From Pseudomonas veronii (GTDB taxonomy: Bacteria > Pseudomonadota > Gammaproteobacteria > Pseudomonadales > Pseudomonadaceae): a DNA stretch of 64,000 bases. Position numbers and translations under genes: made by a program. The stretch is from assembly GCF_001439695.1 (NCBI RefSeq), contig NZ_JYLL01000004.1, forward strand, positions 342,528-406,527, given 5' to 3'. Under the pieces are notes generated by a model. It ran no database searches, was not told the DNA's origin, and worked only from the letters and a program-made list of their open reading frames with translations. Below, one piece after another: positions 22,026 through 31,164 of the stretch (position 1 is its first letter; every line of letters begins with the position of its first letter).

Positions 22026-22098
22026 CTGGCCAGGCATCCAGCGTGGACGGAATGCCAGTAACCAACAATGCTCTCAGCGTAGTAGCGTTGTGCCTATC
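22026..22098 (+). repeat. Dispersed repeat, copy 1
   Basis: CTGGCCAGGCATCCAGCGTG, a small dyad (GCATCCA/TGGACGG) and GCCAGTA, then a variable centre and CGTAGTAGCGTTGTGCCT. Matching copies occur at 60201 and 63204. It sits between the lipoprotein start and the next short reading frame. Confidence 0.7.
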
Positions 22099-22118
22099 TG
22101 AAATGCCAAGGAACGGTA

Positions 22119-22510
22119 ATGCCACATCGCCTCGCGAAGTTGAAAGCTGCACTCAATCAGACACCAAACGACTCTTACGAGCAGTTTCAGCTTCTGAGAG
22201 ATGGTCTCCTAGCGTCCCTGGTGGATTGGCCTGTACAGAAATGGGATGTAGCTGATGAGCATTTACCAACAGACCAATGCGCCTCTCAAAACTCAAGAGA
22301 CTGGCTCAACGCATTGACAATTGTACTGGGCCAAGAGCTCCCTGCGAACAAGTTAGAAGCGACTCCTGAGCGGCTGAAAAGTATCTTGATGTTGACGCCG
22401 ATGATTTCAATTTAAAACAAGAAGTCGCCGAGCAGAATGCTCTCAACCCTCACGCGCAAGGCTACGAACGAGATGCTTGCCAGCACCGTCGGGCCCGGCA
22501 CGCGAAATAG
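22119..22510 (+). pseudogene. Frameshifted small gene, unknown function
   Basis: An ATG at 22119 opens a frame for 98 residues (MPHRLAKLKAALNQTPNDSY, ending MISI). Near 22376 a second frame continues more naturally (EKYLDVDADDFNLKQEVAEQ and on to a stop at 22508). Together they would make an acidic protein of about 130 residues, so a one-base change is likely. Its 3' end overlaps the end of the convergent hydrolase gene. It could also be a real short ORF. Confidence 0.35.
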
Positions 22511-23997
22511 CCACTCCAAGCTCCCAACCCGCCGGCCACCAACATCTGCAGCGGCCATTGATCGAGCGGTTGGAACTGCAGCGCACGGGCCACGCCTAAC
22601 AGATAGCGCGTGATGAAAATCCCCAGGATTACCAACAGCGGCACCCAGCTCCCACGCACTATCAGTCGAGCCGAACTGTCATCCCACTTCACGAAACCGC
22701 CATCCATTATCCGCGAAGCGATCATGCAGACGGCGACAAGCCCCACGAGCCAACACCCAATTGCGGCGATCCAATACCGGGTGTACTGAAAAACTCCCAA
22801 CAGGGACAACATGAGCATGCCAATGGGCAACAGCAAGGCGAGGCTGAATCGCACCCGTCGTGTGCGTGTTTGCATCAGCCCCAACGCGCAGAGCACAAAA
22901 AACAAACCGAAGACCCATCGCGGCGTGTAGCTGAGGATTTCCATCACAGTCAGTTGCGCAACCTTGGCATTGGCAGTCGCGGGCGTTGTCGGTTGTCCGG
23001 ATAGCGGGATTTCGTCATCAGGCGCAATGAACGCAACGAGCGTGGACAACAAGCGCTCATGCACCGCTTGGCGATCCACACCGGCCTTGTCCACACAGAG
23101 CGGAACGTCATTGACCTTGGCGTCATGATGGCAAACGGAGAGAAAAACAAAGTGCCCCTCTCCGCCTTCCAACAACAATGTTTTTACGTAAGGAATCGCG
23201 GCCGCATAACGGGCACCCTGACTGTTCCAAAGCAAAAAATCATCGTGGAGAGCCCCCACCACCAGCGCTGGAACTCGCGAGCCCGCCATGGATTGCTCAA
23301 GTAATGCTGGCCCTAGGGCGGGGTCCAGCAGAACGATTTTCCTGACCCTGGAGTCGCGATAGTTACCGTTGAACAATGAGATAAATGAACTTGGCGCGCG
23401 CTTGATGTCGTGGGCGTAAGAACACGAACGGTCGCCCTCTGCTTGCCCGGTACCGCAATACTGCGCGAACGCCTGAAGGTCAAAGCGTGCTCCCACCAGC
23501 AATGCAGCCGTCTGGCCACCGGCGGAGTGGCCAATGACGATGGCATCGTCCCAGGAGACTTGTTTTTGAAAGGGGCTCAGCTTTTTCAGCGCATCTAATA
23601 CGCGCGACACATCCAGGGCCCGCTCCCACACCATACCGGTCGCTCGGAAGGTCTGTGTCTGCTCCCCGTAGACCCGGGACTCACCGAAATGATTGAGACC
23701 TATGACGATATATCCCTTGGCTGCCAAGCCGTCACCGATCCAGGCGTAATCGTCTGACGCGCCCATACTGCCATGCGAAACGACGATGACCTTGTGAGCA
23801 ACCGCTGACTCATCAAGGCACAGCCCCGACGTTTCTGGGGAACATACGCCTTCGGGATACCAGATAGCCACGCGTATTGGCCGCGCTGCATCTGGTGCGC
23901 CAAGATCCATCACGACGTCTCGAACCTGACCGTTGCATACCATCGACAACAGTGACAGTACAGAAACAGCCAGCAGATATAGCCACCGCGTCAGCAT
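22462..23997 (-). CDS. Alpha/beta hydrolase with C-terminal membrane domain
   Basis: 511 residues. N-terminal signal or anchor (MLTRWLYLLAVSVLSLLSMV), then an alpha/beta-hydrolase domain of the dienelactone-hydrolase/platelet-activating-factor-acetylhydrolase type. Its nucleophile elbow is GHSAGGQ, SHGSMG forms the oxyanion region, and the late GEGHFVF contains the probable catalytic His. After residue 370 come about five membrane helices, an uncommon fusion. The ATG at 23997 has AAGG six bases upstream; an ATG two codons earlier is possible. Confidence 0.75.
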   Translation of the reverse strand: MLTRWLYLLAVSVLSLLSMVCNGQVRDVVMDLGAPDAARPIRVAIWYPEGVCSPETSGLCLDESAVAHKVIVVSHGSMGASDDYAWIGDGLAAKGYIVIGLNHFGESRVYGEQTQTFRATGMVWERALDVSRVLDALKKLSPFQKQVSWDDAIVIGHSAGGQTAALLVGARFDLQAFAQYCGTGQAEGDRSCSYAHDIKRAPSSFISLFNGNYRDSRVRKIVLLDPALGPALLEQSMAGSRVPALVVGALHDDFLLWNSQGARYAAAIPYVKTLLLEGGEGHFVFLSVCHHDAKVNDVPLCVDKAGVDRQAVHERLLSTLVAFIAPDDEIPLSGQPTTPATANAKVAQLTVMEILSYTPRWVFGLFFVLCALGLMQTRTRRVRFSLALLLPIGMLMLSLLGVFQYTRYWIAAIGCWLVGLVAVCMIASRIMDGGFVKWDDSSARLIVRGSWVPLLVILGIFITRYLLGVARALQFQPLDQWPLQMLVAGGLGAWSGYFACRARRCWQASRS

Positions 23998-24156
23998 ATC
24001 CATCCTTGATATCAAAAACGCTGTCAGCTCTAACCGGTAAAGCAAGCGCAGGCTTAGTACTCGATTGAGGTGCGTGACATATTTTGCCCATCGTCTCGTT
24101 ACGAAATGACGATGCAAATCTTACCGTCACCAATCATCGGGGGATGACCGAGGCGC

Positions 24157-24204
24157 TTTGCTCCCCGCAATTCCCCCTCTCCCCCGGCTTCCTGCCGAAT
24201 CTAC
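24157..24204 (+). repeat. Degenerate third copy of the att-flank sequence
   Basis: TTTGCTCCCCGCAATTCCCC, then CTTCCTGCCGAATCTAC resembles the end of the tRNA-Leu flank repeats (TTGCTCCGCAACTCCCC, then GTCCTGCCGACCAAACAC). No tRNA part remains. It may mark an older boundary of the inserted segment. Confidence 0.4.
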
Positions 24205-24720
24205 TACCATGCTGCTTACTCTACGCAGGCACACCGAGGCAAAACTCAGACCCGCGATCCTCCTCACCCCCTAAAAAATCGCCGCTAACCAGTTCGTCCT
24301 TGGACTTTGTAGCGCAAGGTTCTGAACTTACCGCCCAATACATCTATTACAAACAAATACCCCACGACAATCACATTATTCTTCCGTGCATTTTTCTTGC
24401 GCCTGACCGCTTCGGCTCGAGAGATGAAACCCACCCCGCCGCACCGGCCCACCTGTTCTTTAGTGAAGTTGAGAGTCATCCCTATTTGACTCACAAACTC
24501 TGCAGCCAGGTGGAAAACTTAGTTACGCGAAGTATTAGCATTTACATCATTACACTCAGACCTAAATACCGATAAATAGGCACTTTTATAACTCATCGCA
24601 CCTTGCTTTAATTGAGGTAGACGCCTTACCCTCCAACCCCGATAAAAAGCGCAACCAGTACTAAGTAGTGGCGCGTCTTGCCGCGCGAGACGAGTATCAA
24701 TTTCAATTAGAGAAATACAC
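24205..24720. other. AT-richer intergenic region before the CDF gene
   Basis: About 500 bases without a convincing gene, visibly lower in GC than the flanks. The last 60 bases contain the likely ribosome-site region of the CDF gene (TTAGAGAAATACAC before its ATG). No clear terminator or operator was found. Confidence 0.5.
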
Positions 24721-25653
24721 ATGAATCATCAACAGATCTCTGAACAATCTGAAGACGAGGGATATAGTCAAGTCGCCCGCGCGGCGGCAGCCTCGCGATG
24801 CACTTGGATGAGCGTCATCGTCAATATCGCGCTGTCGTGCACACAGATTGTCGTAGGCGTGATGTCAAAATCCCAGGGGCTTGTAGCCGATGGTATTCAC
24901 TCGCTATCAGACTTGATCGCCGATTTCGTAGTGCTGTTCGCCAGCCACAAAAGCAAGGAGGATGCCGACGAAGGTCACCCCTATGGGCATCTGCGTTTCG
25001 AGACCGCCGCATCCATGGTATTGGGCATACTGTTGTTGATCGTGGGCGTGGGCATGATCGGTTCTGCAGTGTTCAAGCTTGAAACCCCTGAATCGATTCC
25101 AACGGTACACATTGCGGCCTTATGGGTTGCCATCGCAGCGCTGGTGGCCAAGGAACTGCTGTTTCGCTTTATGCTGCGGGTGGCCAAAAAAGTTAAGTCT
25201 AGTCTGTTGGTTGCCAATGCCTGGCACGCAAGATCCGACGCCGCCTCCTCCTTGGTTGTCGGCATAGGTATTGTGGGCAATCTGGCGGGCTACCCGATTC
25301 TTGACCCGATTGCTGCGCTGGTTGTTGGAGGCATGATCGCCAAGATGGGTTGGAGTTTCACTTGGGATTCATTGCACGACCTGATGGACCGATCGGCTGA
25401 TGAGCAGGAAGTCGAAACTATCCGCAATACGCTTAAAAATACCCCCGGCATTAAAGGTGTACATGATCTACGCACTCGAAAAATGGGGGACATGATCATC
25501 GTCGACGCTCACATCGAAGTGGATGCCTCAATTACCGTTGAGGAGGGTCATGCCATTGCAGTTTGCGCAAGGGAAAATGTGATGCAGATTCATCGTGTTT
25601 TGAATCTTATGACGCATGTAGATCCCTGGCACCGCCCCGACCTTGATCATTAA
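24721..25653 (+). CDS. Cation diffusion facilitator metal exporter
   Basis: 310 residues with about six membrane helices and a cytoplasmic C-terminal domain. Metal-site motifs HSLSD in helix II (ADGIHSLSDLIAD) and HARSD in helix V (NAWHARSDAASS) define the CDF family. The HxxxD arrangement fits a MamB/FieF-like Zn2+, Fe2+ or Mn2+/H+ antiporter; the metal cannot be fixed from sequence. It stands alone. Confidence 0.9.
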   Translation: MNHQQISEQSEDEGYSQVARAAAASRCTWMSVIVNIALSCTQIVVGVMSKSQGLVADGIHSLSDLIADFVVLFASHKSKEDADEGHPYGHLRFETAASMVLGILLLIVGVGMIGSAVFKLETPESIPTVHIAALWVAIAALVAKELLFRFMLRVAKKVKSSLLVANAWHARSDAASSLVVGIGIVGNLAGYPILDPIAALVVGGMIAKMGWSFTWDSLHDLMDRSADEQEVETIRNTLKNTPGIKGVHDLRTRKMGDMIIVDAHIEVDASITVEEGHAIAVCARENVMQIHRVLNLMTHVDPWHRPDLDH

Positions 25654-25895
25654 CCTGGTGCGACGCCGGCAACACGATCCGCCGACAGGGATAGTGCAAA
25701 AGCAACTCGCCAAGCATCACAGACATATCACGAAATTTTCACATAACACTTGAATGCCCAAGTACCGAAACAAACTTAAGTCTGCGAAATACTCTCAATT
25801 ATTTTTATTCATGAGCGCTTTAACTAGAACGCTTAAATATTGAAATAACATGCCGATAGCATTAACTCAAACCACCGTCACTTAAGGGGATTCAC

Positions 25896-26081
25896 ATGGC
25901 ATCGGCAATCACTGGGTCGACACAGATCGCGCAACCGCAACCCGTAGCAATCAAACCTCAAGTCCGGCCAGCCATGCCGGCGGACAGCGACGGCGATCAT
26001 GACGGTAGCACTGCAAGCAAAGTCGAACAGCCCAAAGCAACTTCAGGATCGGTAGGTACACGAGTCAACACGACTGCGTAA
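25896..26081 (+). CDS. Small Pro/Ser/Thr-rich protein
   Basis: 61 residues with AAGGGGATTCAC before the ATG. Sequence MASAITGSTQIAQPQPVAIK, then PADSDGDHDGSTASKVEQ and SVGTRVNTTA: low complexity, no hydrophobic segment, an acidic DSDGDHD patch that could bind a cation. Short proteins of this kind recur in Pseudomonas genomes. A clear terminator follows. Confidence 0.7.
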   Translation: MASAITGSTQIAQPQPVAIKPQVRPAMPADSDGDHDGSTASKVEQPKATSGSVGTRVNTTA

Positions 26082-26140
26082 CGGTCAGCTGACCCAAGAG
26101 GAGGGACAACCCCCTCTGCGTCTTTGAAGATTTTCCATTT

Positions 26141-26162
26141 GGCCCGTGCGCGGGCCTTTTTT
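26141..26162 (+). terminator. Rho-independent terminator
   Basis: GGCCCG/CGGGCC stem with loop TGCG and six T. Ends the 61-residue gene. Confidence 0.88.
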
Positions 26163-26716
26163 GTGAGCCAACGCATGGCTCAACCAATCCGTGAGCCAGG
26201 TGTTTATCGATCAACCCGGCCACCTCTGACGAGTGGGTAAAGCCCTGGCGGTTGGCCTGTCTATTTCGGCCGCTGCACGAGCTAGCAGATCATCCGTGCT
26301 GGCGACTGAACGGGTTGGCGGCACATCGCCAAAGCCTGGCCATCCGAGATGAAACTTCTGAGCCTTAATGCTGAGACACTCGGTTTTGAGATTCGTACTA
26401 CCCCCAACCCCATGCTTTCTCACGGCACTAAACAAGCGCAAGTTCGCGTCATCGACAGGAGCAGAACCGAGTGTATTGGCTGGGGTGGCTACCAGGCGCC
26501 GGAGTGAATTATTACTTTTTCAACAACAATGCTTTCCAGTCTTTGGGATTTATCAAAATCGCCATAGGCATAAACTAGACCCAGCTTCCAAACAAAGCGA
26601 CGAAGCGCGAATCCATAGGGTCCAAGCAAACCACCCACCCGCGCCTCGTAGAGCCTTCGGCCATAGCCAATCCGACTGAAGACGTAAATCGTTTGCATCG
26701 TTGGGACACTGAAAAA
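26163..26716. other. Intergenic stretch without a recognised gene
   Basis: About 550 bases with only weak frames on both strands and no ribosome sites worth naming. A small dyad GAGCCAACGCATGGCTC follows the terminator. The final bases before 26717 lack a strong ribosome site for the next gene. Confidence 0.5.
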
Positions 26717-26968
26717 ATGAAACTGTTTAAAATGTTGATTGCTGCTTCTTTTGTAATGCTGGGTAGCCAGATGGCGTTTGCCGATGAGCCTGCCGTTGAG
26801 CAATACAGCTACAGCTCGCACCTCGACATCGCCAAAGTGGTTCACATGGACTCCATCCCTGACAATGTCTGTGCCGTAGTCCCTGTCCAGATGACCTACC
26901 TGGACCACCAAGGTCACGAACATGTCATGCAATACAGTGTCATGGCTAACGGTTGCTCCAACAGCTAA
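26717..26968 (+). CDS. DUF2790 secreted protein
   Basis: 83 residues with a signal peptide MKLFKMLIAASFVMLGSQMAFA, cleaved before DEPAVEQY. The mature part (YSSHLDIAKVVHM, then CAVVPVQMTYLDHQGHEH and a final CSNS) matches the DUF2790 pattern of small periplasmic Pseudomonas proteins. Members often sit near metal-response genes; function unknown. Followed by a row of hairpins. Confidence 0.85.
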   Translation: MKLFKMLIAASFVMLGSQMAFADEPAVEQYSYSSHLDIAKVVHMDSIPDNVCAVVPVQMTYLDHQGHEHVMQYSVMANGCSNS

Positions 26969-26983
26969 CAGAGTCCCGACAAA

Positions 26984-27105
26984 GCCTGCCTGATGGCAGG
27001 CTTGTTAAAACGCCCCACTGGGGCAAGCTGGGGGAAGTTCCCAGCACTATTTCCCGCCCTCTGCATCGGTGATGCAGACTAACCCCGCCCAGTGCGGGGT
27101 TTTTT
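26984..27105 (+). terminator. Row of five hairpins ending in a terminator
   Basis: Consecutive stems GCCTGCC/GGCAGGC, GCCCC/GGGGC, GCTGGG/CCCAGC, CTGCAT/ATGCAG and AACCCCGC/GCGGGGTT, the last followed by six T. The final hairpin is a good terminator. The whole block would fold into a compact RNA and could be a small RNA or a processed 3' end of the DUF2790 transcript. Confidence 0.7.
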
Positions 27106-27170
27106 ATGCGCCGACAAAACCAAGCCAAGCCCAAGGAGCGCCAACTGCTGAAGCGGCGCTGCTCGATGAA

Positions 27171-27197
27171 AAGGCCTGGAACACGTCCAGGCCTTTT
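27171..27197. terminator. Rho-independent terminator
   Basis: AAGGCCTGGA/TCCAGGCCTT stem with loop ACACG and a following T-run; works on both strands. Lies just beyond the 3' end of the convergent gene at 27228. Confidence 0.8.
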
Positions 27198-27227
27198 TCG
27201 AGTCGAACAACACTCGATTGCGTTCTA

Positions 27228-27563
27228 TCAGCCAGATTGATCGGGTGTCACGTCATCCCGAGGTTGAGCCTGCTCTAAGTTACGGTCTCCGGTATCCTCC
27301 AACGCCATCCGCCTATTCGATACGACGGTATCCAAGTTGTTGACATGGATCGCCTTGTTCCACCTGACTGAACTTACATCGTATTTAGCGGCAAGTGCTT
27401 TGACCTGCACCAAACAAACTAACGGCGAAGTCTCTTCACGGCTGCCGCCTTCGGCAATAATTGCAAATTTCCACGCATCAAGATCCATCATCTGTTGGGC
27501 TCTGACGCGTCGGACCTTCTTGTGGTCGCTCTTTATATAATGTATCTCGTAATCTGCCTGCAT
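27228..27563 (-). CDS. Small protein, unknown function (possibly DUF6555-like)
   Basis: 111 residues, ATG at 27563 with AGGTACTT upstream. The core (YEIHYIKSDHKKVRRVRAQQ, then LDAWKFAIIAEGG and LAAKYDVSSVRWNKA) has the arrangement of small Pseudomonas proteins with an AW/WA motif after a beta strand; the link to DUF6555 is from memory. The tail after residue 85 is polar. AT-richer than the genome core. Confidence 0.55.
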   Translation of the reverse strand: MQADYEIHYIKSDHKKVRRVRAQQMMDLDAWKFAIIAEGGSREETSPLVCLVQVKALAAKYDVSSVRWNKAIHVNNLDTVVSNRRMALEDTGDRNLEQAQPRDDVTPDQSG

Positions 27564-27623
27564 AAGTACCTGGCATTGTCTTTGATTATCACTCTTGCGT
27601 TGAATGTGCCGCGACGGAGCCCC

Positions 27624-27872
27624 TCAGCTTTTGAAGTGACAATCAAGCCAGTGGTCCAGCTCAGAGGCGGAATGGCGTTCGCGCGCGGGCACGTGGGCCA
27701 GGCTTTCCGCGACTCGGAGTCTATTTTCCGGGCTCGTGTCATAGCCTCTGGTTATTAAGAAGATCTCGATATACTCGGATGGACTAATGACTTTATTGTC
27801 GCCCACGAGAACCGCTTTTACATTGGCTTTTTCGTGAAACTGGTTTTTATACGTATATTCCAATTGGCTCAC
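27624..27872 (-). CDS. Small protein, unknown function
   Basis: 82 residues from a GTG at 27872 with a weak ribosome site. Sequence MSQLEYTYKNQFHEKANVKA, then PSEYIEIFLITRGYDT and ASELDHWLDCHF looks like a real compact protein. No recognised family. Transcribed toward the gene at 27563 with a 60-base gap, perhaps one unit. Confidence 0.5.
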   Translation of the reverse strand: MSQLEYTYKNQFHEKANVKAVLVGDNKVISPSEYIEIFLITRGYDTSPENRLRVAESLAHVPARERHSASELDHWLDCHFKS

Positions 27873-28146
27873 CTTTTTAAGAGGGAATTTATTTCCCTAC
27901 TTAAAATATGATCCTGTTTTTGCGAATTGACTCCAAAGTCAGCTATTTTATTTTTTAATGATGAGTGATTTAACAGTCAAAAATGTAACGTTCTTTATAT
28001 GGCTCTTCAGCGCACAAAAACAGGAGGCCCGCGTGGCGCTGTCGTCGATAGCCGGGGAGTTCGATATACCCAATCAACAACGACCTATTGAGGCACTCTC
28101 CAGTATCCGGCACACTCCCGTGACTCTTGGAAAAAGGAATTCACCG

Positions 28147-28389
28147 ATGCCATTCTCATTGGAAGAAAGAACAGCGTTGCTCGCACTCAAGGGGGTAGGC
28201 CCCACGGTGATTACCCGGCTTGAACAGATGGGCATTGAATCGCTGGACACACTCAGCCAATCCAACGTGGGGGACATCCTCGCCCAAGCCTCTGCGGCAT
28301 TGGGCTCGACGTGCTGGAAGAACAGCCCACAAGCGCGCGCTGCCATCACTGCGGCCGTGGCGCTTGCGAGACGCAACCCGCAGCGGTAA
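28147..28389 (+). CDS. Helix-hairpin-helix protein
   Basis: 80 residues. LLALKGVGPTVITRLEQMGI is a helix-hairpin-helix with the GVG turn that contacts the DNA backbone. The remainder is Ala-rich and helical. ATG at 28147 with AAAGGA eight bases upstream; the frame is open further back but has no ribosome site. Probably a small DNA-binding or pathogenicity-locus-type (Cdd1-like) protein. Confidence 0.75.
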   Translation: MPFSLEERTALLALKGVGPTVITRLEQMGIESLDTLSQSNVGDILAQASAALGSTCWKNSPQARAAITAAVALARRNPQR

Positions 28390-28439
28390 ACGCGTTCAAT
28401 CGCCTCCCGCAGGGGTTGCTTGCTGACTACCTGCGCGGT

Positions 28440-28898
28440 CTAGCGTGGCTTCATCGCAGACAGCACGATTGATTCAACGAGACGCCGAGCAGCGACGAAC
28501 TTGTGTTCGCTTGGCGTATTCCACTCGTTGTAGAGCACCGGGCCTTTGTCACTCACCCAGACATCGCCATCTTTCAGAATGCGGAACGCCCAGATTTCTG
28601 GCCACGCCTCTCTCCCCTGCTCGTCCAGCGTGTGCTTGCGAAGCACCACGCGACCAAAGGTGCCGCTGCCCTCATTGGCATAGAGCAGATTCGCTCTGAT
28701 CAGGCCGAAATGGCCTTCAAGCTGGAAGTAACCTTCTGGCGGAACGGTAAAGCTCACGCCAAAACGGCTGTGCGTAGATGTGAAGAGTTCAGAAAGACGC
28801 GTTCGCAGGCCTTCAGTGTACTTGGCGACTTGCTCGATATCCTGGACGACAGGTCCGATACCGTTCAGCGACTCTTCAGCATATGCATCAAACAACAT
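28440..28898 (-). CDS. Hypothetical protein
   Basis: 152 residues starting MLFDAYAEESLNGIGP at an ATG preceded by AAGGAAAC. The central part alternates strands (FGVSFTVPPEGYFQLEGHFGLI, split by loops) and ends in a helix, without signal peptide or membrane segment. No family recognised. Convergent with the HHH gene and upstream of the minus-strand treS by chance of order. Confidence 0.7.
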   Translation of the reverse strand: MLFDAYAEESLNGIGPVVQDIEQVAKYTEGLRTRLSELFTSTHSRFGVSFTVPPEGYFQLEGHFGLIRANLLYANEGSGTFGRVVLRKHTLDEQGREAWPEIWAFRILKDGDVWVSDKGPVLYNEWNTPSEHKFVAARRLVESIVLSAMKPR

Positions 28899-29011
28899 GG
28901 TCGGGTTTCCTTTATGGCTGGATGAGCGTCGTGTCGGGTTGCCCTCAACCCGTGTGCCAACCTGCACCCAACCAGTTTGGCGGCTCGGTGCCGGTCATCA
29001 CTTGATCTGCG

Positions 29012-31078
29012 CTAAAGCATCGGCGAACTGCTGACCACCCGCAACGCCAACCCTTCATACGCGTCCAGGGTAATGGTGAACGCCCCTTCGGCCGTCAGAT
29101 CGCCCTCGACCCGTTCATTGATGATGTCCACCACCGGCCCCGGCGCGATATTGGGCAGGTGCAGGGTTTCGGTGATCGGCGTGCTGCCGAAGTTCAACGC
29201 GGTGATTTGTGTGCCTTTACCGGCCGGCAGTTCGTGGACCATGACCAACAAGCCAGGATGTTCGACGTCCGGCACCAGGATCTGGCGACTGGCCGCGATG
29301 TCATAGGCACGGCGCACAGCGAGGATTTTCTGCAACTGGGAGGCGAACGAGTCCGGGTCCTGCAATTGGCGGTTGAGGCTGCCGTACAGGGTTTTCGAAC
29401 GCGGCATCTGCCCCGCCGAAAGCTCGGCCTGCGGGTTCAGGTCCACCAGGTCATAGGCGCCGCGGTGTATCCAGCGGGTATCGCCATCGGCCATCAGGTG
29501 CGCGACGTCATCCGCCGCCAACGGTAATGCCCCGACCAGGTCCCAGCCGGACAAGGCGAACACGCCGGGCTGCATGGCGTTGTACATCACCAGGAGCAAA
29601 TGGATCTGGCGAATCTGCTCGATATCGGCCGGCGTGATCGCCGCAAGGTCACGAATGCCGAGGGCCGCCGTGATGATGCTGGCGGTGGTGCAGGACACGC
29701 CATTGGTGACGAACTTGAGGTTGTACGGCGCATGTTCGCCGGCCAGGCGCTCGTACATCTGCTCGCGGATATGCTCGCGCAGGATGTTGCCGGGAAATGT
29801 CTGACCCTGGTAGAGGAAACTGTCATGGGCATGCAGGGTCCAGAAATGCACGAGTTCCAGGGTCAGTTCGTCATGGTTTTGCAAGGCATGGATCAGCGAG
29901 CCGGGGTCGATGCCGAGGTTGTGCATCTGGCGCAGCATCAGGCGCAGGAACTCGGTGTCGCCCATCAGCAACGCATGCTGATAGGCCGGACGCGTGATGA
30001 AGTCGTAGGAGAGATCAGCACCGCCGTGGGACATCGACGCGATGTCGTCCAGCGTCAGGTTCAGTTCCTGGAAGCTGAAACCGCCGGCCTTGCGAATCGC
30101 GCCGCCAAGCAATTGATTACCGGTGATCGACAGCGGATGGCTTTCCGACCAGGCCGTGCCGTCGAGCTTGCGCTCCACACCGAGGAAACCGTTGGCGTCC
30201 AGGCGCAGGATCTTGGCGCCCATCACATCGATCGCGTGCAGCGCATCGCCAATGATCATCTGCTGCGCGGCGAAGGATGGATCGAGCCAGTTAAGCGACG
30301 GTTGGCCCTCCTTGAAGTAATGCAGGTAGACCCAGCGCCGCGGCTTGCCATCGACGCCGATGACCACCGGGGTGGTGCTCCAGTCGGTTTCCTTCACGCC
30401 AGGCTCGAAGAAAATCACCCGCTGCAACTGGCCGACGATGTAGTGTTTATCGCGCAGCGCGTCCACCTGCAGCGGGCTGAGGTTCTGGGCATCGCGCCCG
30501 TCGGCGACCTCCGGCAGCAACGGCCAGTCTTCCTCGCGGATTTCCACCATGTGGTAGAGCCCCGGGTAGTCCTCGTAGGCCATCTCGGCCAGGCGGAAAT
30601 CCGCGCCCTTGCCGGTGTGCGAGGGGATCACATCGTCGATGATCACCGCATTGTGAGCCGCCGCCATGCGTGTCAGCGCCTGCAACTGCGCCTCGGTGCC
30701 CAACTGCGGGTCGATGTCGAAGCTGATGCGATCGAAATTGCCATCGATGGTCGGCGTGTGTTCCGTCCCGGCCAAGCCGCCGGACTTTTTCAGCGGACCA
30801 TTGTGAATACCCTGGATACCGATCTTCGACAAGGCATGCCACAGCGCCTCATCGCCCAGCGCTTCGAGCACCGTGCCGTTTTCACGGGTGACAATCGACG
30901 CCGGGTACGCGGTGAACCACACCGACGACAAGGCCGAAGCGTCACGCGGCCGGGTATGTGCATACGGCTGTTGCCACAGGCGCCCTTGCCCCGAATAGAG
31001 CTTGGCGCGCTGGCGCGCCGCGTGCAGCATCGACTGTTGCACCAGCCAGTTCACATGATCGTTGTCAGCCGCCGTCAT
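29012..31078 (-). CDS. treS: Trehalose synthase (maltose glucosylmutase), GH13
   Basis: 688 residues, matching the length and sequence style of the P. stutzeri trehalose synthase, which interconverts maltose and trehalose. GH13 catalytic residues are visible: nucleophile Asp294 in LRLDANGF, acid/base Glu338 in FQELNL and Asp403 in QNHDE. ATG at 31078 gives [20 protein letters not shown], the family start; a longer open frame upstream runs antisense through the next gene and was not used. Trehalose here would serve osmoprotection. It is downstream of an AraC gene on the same strand. Confidence 0.93.
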   Translation of the reverse strand: MTAADNDHVNWLVQQSMLHAARQRAKLYSGQGRLWQQPYAHTRPRDASALSSVWFTAYPASIVTRENGTVLEALGDEALWHALSKIGIQGIHNGPLKKSGGLAGTEHTPTIDGNFDRISFDIDPQLGTEAQLQALTRMAAAHNAVIIDDVIPSHTGKGADFRLAEMAYEDYPGLYHMVEIREEDWPLLPEVADGRDAQNLSPLQVDALRDKHYIVGQLQRVIFFEPGVKETDWSTTPVVIGVDGKPRRWVYLHYFKEGQPSLNWLDPSFAAQQMIIGDALHAIDVMGAKILRLDANGFLGVERKLDGTAWSESHPLSITGNQLLGGAIRKAGGFSFQELNLTLDDIASMSHGGADLSYDFITRPAYQHALLMGDTEFLRLMLRQMHNLGIDPGSLIHALQNHDELTLELVHFWTLHAHDSFLYQGQTFPGNILREHIREQMYERLAGEHAPYNLKFVTNGVSCTTASIITAALGIRDLAAITPADIEQIRQIHLLLVMYNAMQPGVFALSGWDLVGALPLAADDVAHLMADGDTRWIHRGAYDLVDLNPQAELSAGQMPRSKTLYGSLNRQLQDPDSFASQLQKILAVRRAYDIAASRQILVPDVEHPGLLVMVHELPAGKGTQITALNFGSTPITETLHLPNIAPGPVVDIINERVEGDLTAEGAFTITLDAYEGLALRVVSSSPML

Positions 31079-31164
31079 AAGCCCATTACCTGTCGTCGTG
31101 AAACGGTTACTCGTAAGCATAGGAGCGGCGAGCGGGGCTATTCGTTGCATCGCAATGCCGGCGG

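Noticed and set aside
24084..24575. Plus-strand frame of 163 codons before the CDF gene
   Set aside because: Composition is not protein-like, it starts inside the antisense upstream part of the hydrolase gene, and there is no ribosome site.
26489..26698. Minus-strand frame (MQTIYVFSRIGYGRRLYEAR)
   Set aside because: Looks somewhat protein-like but has no ribosome site and overlaps the upstream region of the DUF2790 gene; left out for lack of support.
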